A program made the translations under genes and the position numbers. A DNA stretch of 64,000 nt from the NCBI GenBank assembly GCA_016630905.1, contig WBMQ01000004.1:1860001-1924000 (forward strand), in the 5' to 3' direction. Each line of letters starts with the position of its first letter. The stretch's first letter is position 1. The notes beneath the pieces were generated by a model, which saw only the letters and a list, made by a program, of their open reading frames with translations, was not told the origin of the DNA and did no database searches. This DNA comes from Capillidium heterosporum. Taxonomy: Eukaryota; Entomophthoromycota; Entomophthoromycetes; Entomophthorales; Capillidiaceae. Shown one piece after another: positions 43,596 to 53,311 of the stretch.

Positions 43596-46500
43596 ATGGA
43601 AGGTGAAAATTTAAATATCGACAATCAAACAAGTCAAGATCTATCGATCGATGACCTACTATCAGTATCACCAACCTCGCCAACTTCACCAACTTCACCA
43701 GCTTTCCCATCGCCGACCTCACCAACTCAAAATCAGAGTAGCGAAACTGTACCTTTAACCTTCAAGTATAAGAAGAAACGCCTCCAATTGGACCAAAATT
43801 TACTGGATACCAACTTAAACAGCAGTAGTAGTATATTAGGTCGTAGTAGGATCGACGTACCTAGGTTTACCATCCCTTCCTTGCAGCGAGGTAGGCATCA
43901 GCATCAACCAACTTCACCTTCCAACCAAAATGTAAATTCCAACCAATTGGAACAATCCGAACTAAATAGTAGTAACAACAACGTACAGGACGACTGGCAT
44001 GACTTTGGGTTTGGTAGCTGGGATCAGGATGGGTTAGGTAGAAGGGTAGTCTATGATGATTATACGACTATTGGTACATTATTTATTTTCAAAATAGCAT
44101 CCTAACTCTATAAATTAACAATTAGATTGGAATTACGATTTTTCAGCAGAAAATTTACGTAAACGCAAATTAGATTTAGATAAGAAGCGCGGCTTACTAG
44201 CTAGGCTGTTCTTTACGGTTTATGATACCTCCCAAGTTTGGATTTTAATATTGTTAATTGGTATATATTTTCTCATTATCTATACATTCTATTACCTTTA
44301 CTATTTTTCATAGCTAAAAGCTAAATAGGGTTGGGCTGTGGTATAGTTGCCGGGTTCATAGATATAGTTACCGAATGGTTGGCTGACTTGAGATTAGGAT
44401 ACTGTTCGACAGGCTTCTATACCAACCAAGCCTTCTGTTGTTGGGGTTATAAAAGTATCCTTATTATTTCGCCCCATGCTTATGCTTACCGGCCAACTTT
44501 TTCAAATAGGTATAAATGAATGTGTAGAATGGCGTAATTGGACGGATATCCTGCCGGACACGAGCTATACCGCCAAATACCTAGGTCAATATATTACCTT
44601 TTTGCTGTCAGCTGTAATTTCCTCACTCTTATAAAATCTAAAAACTATTTAGGGCATATTTGCAACCTCAGCCGCCTTCCTAGTAGATAAGTTTGCACCC
44701 TATGCTTCCGGTTCCGGGTTGCCCGAAGTCAAGACCATCTTAGGCGGTTTTATCATCCGAGGTTTCTTAGGGAAGTGGACTTTACTAGTGAAATCCTTGG
44801 GTTTGGTAATATACATTTTTACTTTCACATTAATTTATATATTTTTGCTTTGGATATCAGTGCCTTAGTATCTCATCAGGTCTGAGTGTTGGCAAAGAAG
44901 GACCTTTGGTACATGTAGCTTGTTGTGTGGGAAACTTCTTCTTGCGTTTTTTCTCCAAGTATCGGTTCAATGAAGGTATTTCAACCCTTTATTCTACTTT
45001 ATCTAACATCAATTGATTTTGTATAATATTGTATTGAACAGCTAAAAAGAGAGAAATTTTATCTGCTGCTGCGTCGGCTGGTATTTCAGTAGCTTTTGGT
45101 GCTCCTATCGGTGGTGTACTTTATAGCTTAGAGGTGCTTTTCTAATCCAGAGCTCAGCAATCGTATTAACTTGGTATTTTTGAATATTTAATTTAGGAGG
45201 TGAGCTACTATTTCCCCTACAAAACCATGTGGAGATCCTTCTTCTGTGCTATGACAGCGGCCGTAACTTTAAGGGTAAGGTTATTTCAACATAAGGTTCA
45301 ATTGCTAAGCATTTTTATATAGTGGATTAATCCATTTCGTACGAACAAGCCGGTGCCCTTTCAAGTTACCTTTACTACCAACTGGCACGGCTTTGAGATG
45401 TTCTTCTTTTTAATACTGGGAGTTATGGGGGTAAGCTTTGATTTATAGAAAGTGAATTTAAATTTGAATCAAACCTTTAGGGACTTTTAGGGGCTCTGTT
45501 CATCCGTTTCAATATAAAGTTGACTGCATATCGTAAAGCCTCCTGGTTACGGTACTATCCTATCCAGCAGGTTTTAGCAGCTGCCCTTGTAACAGCTGCT
45601 ATATCGTTCCCCAACACCTACATGCGGTACCTCTCCACCTTATTGCGAATGCTAACCATCTTAAACTAGAGTTGATGCAGCTGAATTGCTTTCCAACTTA
45701 TTTAAAGAATGCGATGGGACTGCTTACCAAGCCCTATGCAGGTAAACTGACATTCTTTTCTTTTGAAAATAATTGACTTTGCCAGTGATGACGGGATACC
45801 TATGACTGTAACCCTGCTACTGATAGCCGGTCTACTGAAATTTGTTCTGTGCGTGTTTACCTTTGGTTTAGAGGTACCGGCTGGATTCTACATGCCCTGT
45901 ATGATGATAGGAGCCTGTCTGGGTAGGGTAATGGGAATATTAGTCCGTTATTGGCAAATGTATTTTGCTAGCCTTATTATCATGTATAACTTTATGTTTT
46001 TAGTTCCTACCCAGACCTGTTTATCTTTGCATCCTGTAAGGAAGCTACTGAATGTGTGTCACCTGGTACTTACGCTATGGTGGGTGCTGCTGCGATGATG
46101 GGTGGTATGACGCGTATGACTGGTAAGCTTCAATACCAATAATTTTCATATTAACTTTTGCTAGTATCTCTGGTCATTATAATGTTCGAGTTAACTGGTG
46201 CCTTAACCTATGTCCTACCAATCATGATGGCTGGTAAGCTTCTTTATACATGTACATATATTTATATTTGATAGTGATGACCAGTAAGTGGGTTGGTGAT
46301 GCCTTTGGGCAGGGAGGAGTTACCGACGGGCTGATTCGATTATATGGGTACCCTTTCTTAGACAATAAGGAAGAATATCGTCACCATTATACTTCGGGTA
46401 ACGTCATGACCCGTAGTGAGGATTTGGTAGCACTACCTGCCACTGGAGCTACTTCCGAGACCTTACGTAAGTTCAATAACTTGGTTTTAGAAATTTACAT

Positions 46501-47099
46501 ACTATTTTGTAGAGGGAATCCTTAAATTTACAAACTTTAAAGGGTTCCCAGTCGTCAAATCCAGCACCGATCCTACCTTGGTTGGTTACATATCTAGATC
46601 TGAGTTGCGATCTGCCTTGGGTAAATTTCTTAATTCAAGTTGCTTTTGATTTACCTTTGTTTATAGGACAAAGTGCCTATCAGCCAGGTATCGACAACGC
46701 CTCCCCCTGTATCTTCGACATACTGGATAGCCAAGCCCTAACCATTATGGAATCGGCCCCCTTTGTTGATATGCGAAATTGGACTGATCATGTAACCACT
46801 CTTTATCCTATAATCCTTTATATTGAGATTTATGTTTTTGTAGACTCCAATTACGGTCCCACCTACCCAAGATATGGAGCTTGTCATTGATCTGTTCTGT
46901 AAGATGGTAAGTTTATACTAAATAGTAGGTTACTTACGAGGCTTTTATATTGTAGGGGCTACGTTATGTTTTAGTGACCAAGCATGGTAAGCTGCTGGGA
47001 ATCATCACTAAGAAAGATGTACTACGCCACCTTTCCTTCGTCAACCACCCCGAACTATTAACTCAATCCAACACTTCTACATCGGGAGTGAGTCGGTAA
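43596..47099 (+). CDS. CLC-type chloride channel/transporter with two CBS domains
   Basis: Nineteen exons: 43596-44073, 44126-44260, 44329-44445, 44510-44613, 44653-44805, 44861-44975, 45042-45133, 45197-45274, 45323-45430, 45481-45626, 45670-45741, 45786-45959, 46004-46122, 46165-46233, 46275-46466, 46513-46620, 46667-46791, 46844-46906 and 46956-47099 (863 aa). It resembles the Gef1/CLC-3,4,5 group that acidifies Golgi and endosomes. Seen are [16 protein letters not shown], the gating-glutamate motif [60 protein letters not shown] and the C-terminal CBS pair ending [16 protein letters not shown]. The long cytosolic N-tail contains [11 protein letters not shown]-type repeats at about 43669-43730. 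Start 43596 is the first in-frame ATG. Confidence 0.94.
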
Positions 47100-47476
47100 C
47101 TTGTATAGGTGGGCAGGCATTTTGGAAGAGGCCATCGGATGTTCCTTTCAAGTGTTAAAATTTTAAATAATAATACTGGTTAGTTTAGATCTTGTTGTAT
47201 ACTATTCTTATTAAAATTGTATTTAAAGTAAAAGGTAGGTTGATAAATTGAATAATTTATATAGTTGTATGATCAACGTAAAAGTTGAATCAATTGCCTT
47301 TGTTGTATCAATATATAAATGGAATCCATTTGACTGACACATAAAAGTTTAAAATGCTGACAAAGATATACTGGAACCATATACAGAAAATATATAGTTT
47401 ATCCAATACCTGTTTCAATAAAAATATTAGCTGACAAAATATAATGTTGGATATTTATCTTGGCTTATTGCAAACA
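47100..47476. other. Convergent intergenic spacer
   Basis: Between the CLC stop and the flavo-oxidase pseudogene. AT-rich, nothing recognised. Confidence 0.5.
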
Positions 47477-48939
47477 TTATAACTTTGTCAGAGGGATCGG
47501 CATATTATATTTGAATACACTATCCAGATCGTATTTATTCTTAATCTTTAAAGTTTATGTAAATTTGAGCTGTAGTACTTGATCAAAGGGTCTTAAAGAT
47601 TGGCATCTACATAGTTGAAGTAAACCCTATCATTGAGAGTAAAGTCCTGAACCTTCTGCATGTGGGAGTTGATCTATGCTTCTCCCAGCTTCCCCAACTC
47701 CTTATCAATATTTTCAATCGCGATCTGTACTTGGAAGTTCTTTTAGTGGTAATAGAAGGCGATACTATGGAATATATTTAGGAGAGGACTTCACTCATTC
47801 TATTCAACCGGATATAGATATTTCCCGACATATTGTTCATGGTCTTTTTGAATCGGATGGCTTCACTGGAACTGAGTGCGTTGCCCATGTAAGCTGACTT
47901 GGCCTTGAAGTAGATATTGGTGTAGTTATTAGGTTTCAGCTTATGGATGCCATCCAAAGTAACACTTTCGACCAAGATGTTCCTGATAGCCATGTTCAGG
48001 TAATTAATCCGATGCTTTTTGATAGTTTCAATATTGATAGCTTGTAATTTGCTCTTGATTAACGTGGTAAGCGTTTCCCCATGCTCCTGAGTCCTGGAGT
48101 AGATGAAGAAGCTGGGGTCGATGAAATTGGTGCAGCACAGCCACATAATCCTGTTGATGGCCTTTTTGGTATTGGATTTGTCGAATAGCTGGTAGCGAGC
48201 GATGAAGCTGTTGAAATTGTCAAAGTGGAACTTGTACCTAACATACCTGACCGAATAGTTGATATTGAAATACCTTACGTAGAACTTAGTGATGACATCG
48301 AAATTTCCAGTTCCATAATCATATAAAGCTCAACAGAAATCGAAGTTGATATCGGCATTGGTCTTAATTATACATCCCTTGGCATCGACTAGCTTGTATT
48401 CGATCATGTTGTCCAGAAGGAGGTCGTAGATCCTAGATACTAGCCCGAATCCATCACCTAGAGGACAGCTATCGATCTCAAGTGTTGAGCAAGTATCAGC
48501 TGGGAATATGTATGATCCATTCATTCACAATTTTTCGTAGACCTTGCCCAAGTTATTGCAAATATATATTATAACTATTATACTCGTATGGTCAATCGTT
48601 ATCGTGCTGTAGATGCTCATGTTCAGGATCAATATTTTGCTATGATTCAAAAAGTACTTGTAGGAATGACCACCGCCTCAAGCCACTATAAAATACTTTA
48701 TCTCCTAACTGCACTTGACCACAAATTGGACATCTATATTGTTAAAGAATTTCAAGAAGCCAATGAGGTTTATGTAGAATCTTGTAGAACTGGAAGTTGA
48801 CATATTTGTACTCAATATTAATCCTCTTGATGAATTTCGATAGATCAAAATTATTTTTGAATAAGCACGCTTTCATATCGATGAAGCCATGTACTATAAG
48901 CATAGAGGCAAGGCTTAATAGAGTTATAGCTAAATGCAT
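47477..48939 (-). pseudogene. Decayed berberine-bridge-type flavo-oxidase
   Basis: Full-length relic of the family on the minus strand, from the signal peptide MHLAITLLSLASMLIVHGF at 48939 to a stop at 47477. Frames are broken repeatedly. The N-terminal piece is 48939-48742. The flavin-His region survives out of frame near 48660. GDGFGLVSRIYDLLLDN lies at 48524-48330. The part from FIDPSFFIYSRTQ to LNRMSEVLS lies at 48146-47778. The BBE end has internal stops (for example 47674-47676 and 47593-47595). The piece before GDGFG reads ADTCSTLEIDSCPL instead of AGTCPTVGIGGHAL. It is clearly older than the frame break in flavo-oxidase 1. Confidence 0.88.
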
Positions 48940-49255
48940 GTTGAAATACTTTACTGCTCAAATAAAAGTATATCTTCCTCATATTTTTGGGTAGTTCTCT
49001 GCAAAATTCTAGAAACTAAATTCGGATAAACAGCTTAATGTTCAAAATAATTGGTTAGTTTATTAAATTTTCTCCAAATAAGGTAGGTCACCAAAACTAG
49101 ATATTTTCTAATTCCTATCCTATGAAAGATAAATGAAATGGAAGATGAGATGGAAGGTAAAGGCCCAAGTTCATCTAGACCAATACCTTTAATGTTTTTC
49201 TATCATACTTGAAAACTGAAATGTATTTGCTTGTGTATACTTTGAGTAATAGAGA
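48940..49255. other. Spacer between pseudogene and inverted repeat
   Basis: Upstream of the pseudogene and downstream of the right repeat arm. No gene seen. Confidence 0.5.
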
Positions 49256-49399
49256 AGTGACGGCTGCTATAGCTTAAAGGGCAACTGCGCATTAGATACA
49301 GTCTTCACTATGATATATATTTTCAAGTATTTATATTGCGAACTTAAACTTCTGTATAAAACCTATATCTAGCCAAAAGTAATACCTTTATTACAAACC

Positions 49400-50875
49400 T
49401 TATAAGGGTGCCAATGGGATCGACATATTGTATCGGAATAGATTGCTTGGATCATACTTTTTCTTGACTTCTATAAGTCGATTCAAATTCCCACCGTAGT
49501 ACTTTTGTCTTGGAACAAAGAGGTCGGCATCGACGTAGTTGAAGTAAGCAGCATCGTTGAATGCGAAATCTTTGACAGCGCTGTAGAACGAGTTGACCCA
49601 GGCCTCACCTAGCTTGCCCTGCTCTCTATCTTCGTCTTCGACGGCGATCTGGACCTGGAAGAATATGTTCTTTTCACGGTGGGGAAAGGCGGTAGCGTCG
49701 GGTTCAACCTCGGAGAGGGCTCCACCCATCATATCTAGCAGGATGTAGCTGTTCCCAGGCATGGTGTCCATGGCTTTGCGGATCTTGGCAATCTCACTGG
49801 GGCTAAAACCGTTGTCCACATAGGCCGACTTGGCCTTGAAGTACATCTTGCTGTAATCGCTGGGCTTGAGCTTGCGGATGCCATCCAAAGTAACACTTTC
49901 GATCAAGCTGTTCTCCATAACCATGTCCATGTAGCTGATCCATCGCTCCTTGAGGGTGTCATTGCTGGTGAGAGGGAAGGTGTCCTTGATCAGCTTGGCC
50001 AGTGTTGCAGCCTGGTCCTGGATGTCGGAGTGGATGAAGAAGTTGAGGCCGATGAAGTCGGTGCGGCACAGGTACATGACAGCGTTGACGGCTTTGTCGG
50101 GGTTGCTTCTAGCAAAGATTTGGTAGCGCATGATAACATCAGCGAAGTTGTCAAAATGGAATTGGTAGCTCATGTGCTTGACCGAGTAGTTTGCATTGAA
50201 GAACTTGATGTAGAACTTGGTGACAACACCAAAGTTTCCAGACCCGCCACCGCGAAGCGCCCAGAACAGGTCGGGGTTGGTATCGGCGTCGACTCTGATA
50301 ATCTCCCCTTTGGCGTTGACCACCTCGTAGCGGACGATGTTGTCCAAGAGGAGTCCATGAGTACGTGATGCCAACCCAAAACCACCGCCTAAAGCATGGC
50401 CAGCGACCCCGACGGTGGGACAGGTTCCGGCAGCGAACCCATAGGGTCCATTCGTCCAAAGTTTCTCGTAGACCTTGCCCAAGTTGTTACCGGCCCATAC
50501 CTGAGCAACCATATTCTTGTGGTCGATCATTATCGTATTGTACAGCTTCATATCCAGGACCACAGTATTGTCATTGTTCAACGAGTACTTTTCGTAGGAA
50601 TGACCGCCCCCTCGCACCGATATCTGATACTTGGTCTCCCTGCTGCACTTGACGGCGGCTTGGACATCCGTGACATTAGTAACCCTTATAAAAGCGATGG
50701 GGTTGATGTAGAACCGGGTGTTGAACTGGTAGTTGGTATCCTTGTACTCAGGATGGGTCCTCTCGATCATTTTGGCTTGGTCGACTCCGTACTTGATTAG
50801 GCAGCTCTTCATCTCAATGAAGCCGTGCACCAGGAGCACCGAAGCGAAGCTCAGTAGGGCTGTTGTTAATCGCAT
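49400..50875 (-). CDS. Secreted berberine-bridge-type FAD oxidoreductase 4 (twin of 3)
   Basis: Single exon, 491 aa, inside the right repeat arm. It is identical to the gene at 38926-40401 except for Ser instead of Gly in SDYSKMYFKAKS. It has the same signal peptide, His92 and Cys152 flavin attachment sites and BBE C-terminus. Because promoter and 3' flank are duplicated too, both copies should be expressed alike. Either a recent duplication or ongoing gene conversion explains the identity. A collapsed or artificially duplicated assembly is a less likely alternative, because the flanks differ. Confidence 0.92.
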   Translation of the reverse strand: MRLTTALLSFASVLLVHGFIEMKSCLIKYGVDQAKMIERTHPEYKDTNYQFNTRFYINPIAFIRVTNVTDVQAAVKCSRETKYQISVRGGGHSYEKYSLNNDNTVVLDMKLYNTIMIDHKNMVAQVWAGNNLGKVYEKLWTNGPYGFAAGTCPTVGVAGHALGGGFGLASRTHGLLLDNIVRYEVVNAKGEIIRVDADTNPDLFWALRGGGSGNFGVVTKFYIKFFNANYSVKHMSYQFHFDNFADVIMRYQIFARSNPDKAVNAVMYLCRTDFIGLNFFIHSDIQDQAATLAKLIKDTFPLTSNDTLKERWISYMDMVMENSLIESVTLDGIRKLKPSDYSKMYFKAKSAYVDNGFSPSEIAKIRKAMDTMPGNSYILLDMMGGALSEVEPDATAFPHREKNIFFQVQIAVEDEDREQGKLGEAWVNSFYSAVKDFAFNDAAYFNYVDADLFVPRQKYYGGNLNRLIEVKKKYDPSNLFRYNMSIPLAPL

Positions 50876-51791
50876 GTTGAAGTACAGTTTTGGTGAAACG
50901 TAGATGTGCTTTCCTTTTTATACATCGAGCTACATTTTTACCAGAATTCTAATGCTCCAGCTAGAAACTAACTGTCAGTCATCACTTGTTGTTTAAATAT
51001 ATGGAAAGATTTTTTACAAACTCGATTGCTAAAACTACCCAATTTATCGGAACAGAATAATAAATGATTGAAGATGTGCTCCTAATAAGAGCAGCACAAA
51101 TAAAAATTGCGAGAAGCAACTTATTTTTAGAAATAGTTGGCTGGTTTGAGTGGCAGTATTTTAAATAAGGCAATAGAAAGCAAATGCTGAGATCTTCCAG
51201 GATTGCAAAGACCATGAAAGGCAAATGTATTTGAAAGGAAAATATGTAAATTAAAGGCCTAATTTATCCGGCCCAATGCCCCAACTTTCGATTCATCGTA
51301 CTTGAAAAGTTGAAATGTACTTGCCCATGTAGCTTGTGTGAAACATTGGCGACAGCTGTCATAGCCTAAAAGGTACCTGTATGTTGGTATTGGCCTTCAC
51401 TATATATAGGCTTATATCTGATAATGCGTATAAAAGATAGTAAAACCAATAAAAGCTTTAAATTTTTAGATTAGTATGATATTATTAGCTCAATGGTAAA
51501 TTTAATACTTGCCACTTGATGTAACTCATTATAGCAGTACTATTTATCCCTTTTAGGACCATACCTACAATTCGTAATATACTATATGCCCATATTTTTA
51601 CAAAAGTACTTCCCATTCCTATACCATATGGGTATACTTACAAGCTGAATGTTACTATCCTATAATATAAATTTTATAAGTCAATTTTTGTATTATGAAA
51701 TTCTTTTTCTGTAAAAATTAAGCTTTTGCAAAGCTTTAGACTTATTCAAAACAATTATATCTTCAAAAGCAGTATCTTTACTGTAAACTTA
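50876..51791. other. Promoter of oxidase 4 and 3' flank of oxidase 5
   Basis: TATAAAAAGG lies on the minus strand at 50922-50913. The inverted copy of motif A1 occupies 51351-51404, beyond which the sequence is unique and AT-rich. An 80-codon frame mirrors 38577-38819. Confidence 0.5.
50913..50922 (-). promoter_or_regulatory. TATA box of flavo-oxidase 4
   Basis: TATAAAAAGG 47 nt upstream of the ATG at 50875, in the duplicated promoter. Confidence 0.6.
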
Positions 51792-53264
51792 TTATTTTTC
51801 TAACGGAATCGACATTTCGTATCTAAAAATATTATCTGGGTCGTACTTTTTCTTGATATTTATCAACCTATCCAGATTATTACCGTAGTACTTCTGCAAG
51901 GGATCTTCGAGGTCGGCATCCACGTAGTTGAAATAAGCTTGACCAGTGAAGGCAAAATCTTGTACTGCCTTCATAAAAGAGTTGATCCAAGCTTCACCTA
52001 ACTTCCCCTTCTCTTTATCTTCATCTTCGACGGCGATCTGAACTTGGAAGAAGATCTTCTTTTGGCGGTGGTAGAAAGCCGTATCTTCCGGATTGACTTC
52101 GGAGAGGGCCCCACCCATCATGTCCAGTAAGATGTAACTGTTCCCTGGCATGTTGTCCATAGCTTTCCTAAACTTGACGATCTCCTTGGCGCTCAACCCG
52201 TTGTCCATGTAAGCTGATTTGGCCTTGAAATACATCTTAGTATAGTTGCTGGACTTTAACTTCTTGATCCCATTCAGAGTTATACTCTCTATCAAGCTGT
52301 TCTCTAGTACCATGTCCAAGTAACTAATATCGCGCTCCTCGACATCGTCCTGTCTGGTGATTGAGAATAAGCTCCGAATCATCTGGGCAAGTTCATTCCC
52401 GTGCGCTTGACTGTCAGCATGGATGAAAAAATTGAGGCCAATAAAGTCTTCGCGGCATAGGTACATAACTGCGTTGATGGCCTTGTCTGGGTTGGATATA
52501 GCAAATTCCTGGTACCTACTGATGATATCGTCAAAGTTGTCAAAGTGAAACTTGTAGCGGATGTGCTTGACTGAGTAGTTGGCATTGAAGAACTTTACAT
52601 AGAACCTAGTGACGACACCGAAATTCCCGGCCCCACCACCACGCAGAGCCCAATAGAGGTCGGAGTTGGTATCGGCATTGGCCTTGATTATATCTCCCTT
52701 GGCGTCGACTAGCTCGTATCCAACTGTGTTGTCCAAAAGGAGTCCATGAGTTCTAGATACCAACCCAAAACCTCCACCTAAAGCATGGCCACCTATTCCA
52801 ACAGTAGGGCAGGTACCAGCCGCAATGCCATAAGGCCCGTTTTTCCACAGCTTCTCATAGATCTTTCCCAAGTTGTTACCGGGCCTTACTTCAGCAATCA
52901 TGTTCTCGTGCACAATCTTAATTTTGTCATACAGCTTCATATCCAGGACCAGTGTATTGTCCGAGTTCAACGAGTACTTTTCGTAGGAGTGGCCACCGCC
53001 TCGAATCGATATGAGGTACCTGGTCTGTCTGCTGCACTTAACGGCGGCTTGGACATCAGTCTTATCAAGAACTTTTAGGTAAGCGATTGGGTTGATGTAG
53101 AACCGGGTGTTGAACTGGTAGTTGAGTTCCTTGTACTCGGCGTGACTCTTCTCGATGATCAGCGATTTGTCGACGCCATATTTGAGGAGACAGTTTTTCA
53201 TGTCTTTGAAACTAATGGCTAAGAGCACCGAAGCGTAGCTTAGTAGAATTACTGTTAATCGCAT
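51792..53264 (-). CDS. Secreted berberine-bridge-type FAD oxidoreductase 5
   Basis: Single exon, 490 aa from ATG 53264. An in-frame ATG 12 codons upstream lies inside the expected leader and would spoil the signal peptide. Signal peptide is MRLTVILLSYASVLLAIS. His92 (IRGGGHSYEKYS) and Cys152 (GTCPTVGIGGHALGGGFGL) support bicovalent FAD. The BBE end reads AYFNYVDADLEDPL and KKYDPDNIFRYEMSIP. It shares GVDKSLIIEKSHAEYK and GAGNFGVVTRF with flavo-oxidase 2, its mirror partner. Its middle part (NANYSVKH) resembles oxidases 3 and 4, suggesting mosaic descent by gene conversion. Confidence 0.92.
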   Translation of the reverse strand: MRLTVILLSYASVLLAISFKDMKNCLLKYGVDKSLIIEKSHAEYKELNYQFNTRFYINPIAYLKVLDKTDVQAAVKCSRQTRYLISIRGGGHSYEKYSLNSDNTLVLDMKLYDKIKIVHENMIAEVRPGNNLGKIYEKLWKNGPYGIAAGTCPTVGIGGHALGGGFGLVSRTHGLLLDNTVGYELVDAKGDIIKANADTNSDLYWALRGGGAGNFGVVTRFYVKFFNANYSVKHIRYKFHFDNFDDIISRYQEFAISNPDKAINAVMYLCREDFIGLNFFIHADSQAHGNELAQMIRSLFSITRQDDVEERDISYLDMVLENSLIESITLNGIKKLKSSNYTKMYFKAKSAYMDNGLSAKEIVKFRKAMDNMPGNSYILLDMMGGALSEVNPEDTAFYHRQKKIFFQVQIAVEDEDKEKGKLGEAWINSFMKAVQDFAFTGQAYFNYVDADLEDPLQKYYGNNLDRLINIKKKYDPDNIFRYEMSIPLEK

Positions 53265-53302
53265 GTTTAAAAAGTGTGTTACTGTAACGAAGATGCACAC
53301 TT

Positions 53303-53311
53303 CCTTTTATA
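53303..53311 (-). promoter_or_regulatory. TATA box of flavo-oxidase 5
   Basis: TATAAAAGG on the minus strand, 47 nt upstream of the ATG at 53264. Confidence 0.6.

Larger units (their letters stand above)
49256..51404 (-). repeat. Right arm of the 2,149-bp inverted repeat
   Basis: Reverse complement of 38397-40545 with only three mismatches found by eye (49852, 49312, 49262) and no length change. Two of the three lie in the last 60 bp next to the inner edge. The 7.1-8.7 kb between the arms holds single-copy housekeeping genes, so this is not a simple hairpin. Confidence 0.95.

Noticed and set aside
38397-51404. Reading the inverted repeat as a DNA transposon with long terminal inverted repeats
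   Set aside because: The interior holds conserved single-copy housekeeping genes and no transposase, and no target duplication flanks the arms.
51478-51550. tRNA-like A-box (TTAGCTCAATGGTA)
   Set aside because: No matching B-box GGTTCGAATCC and no cloverleaf could be drawn.
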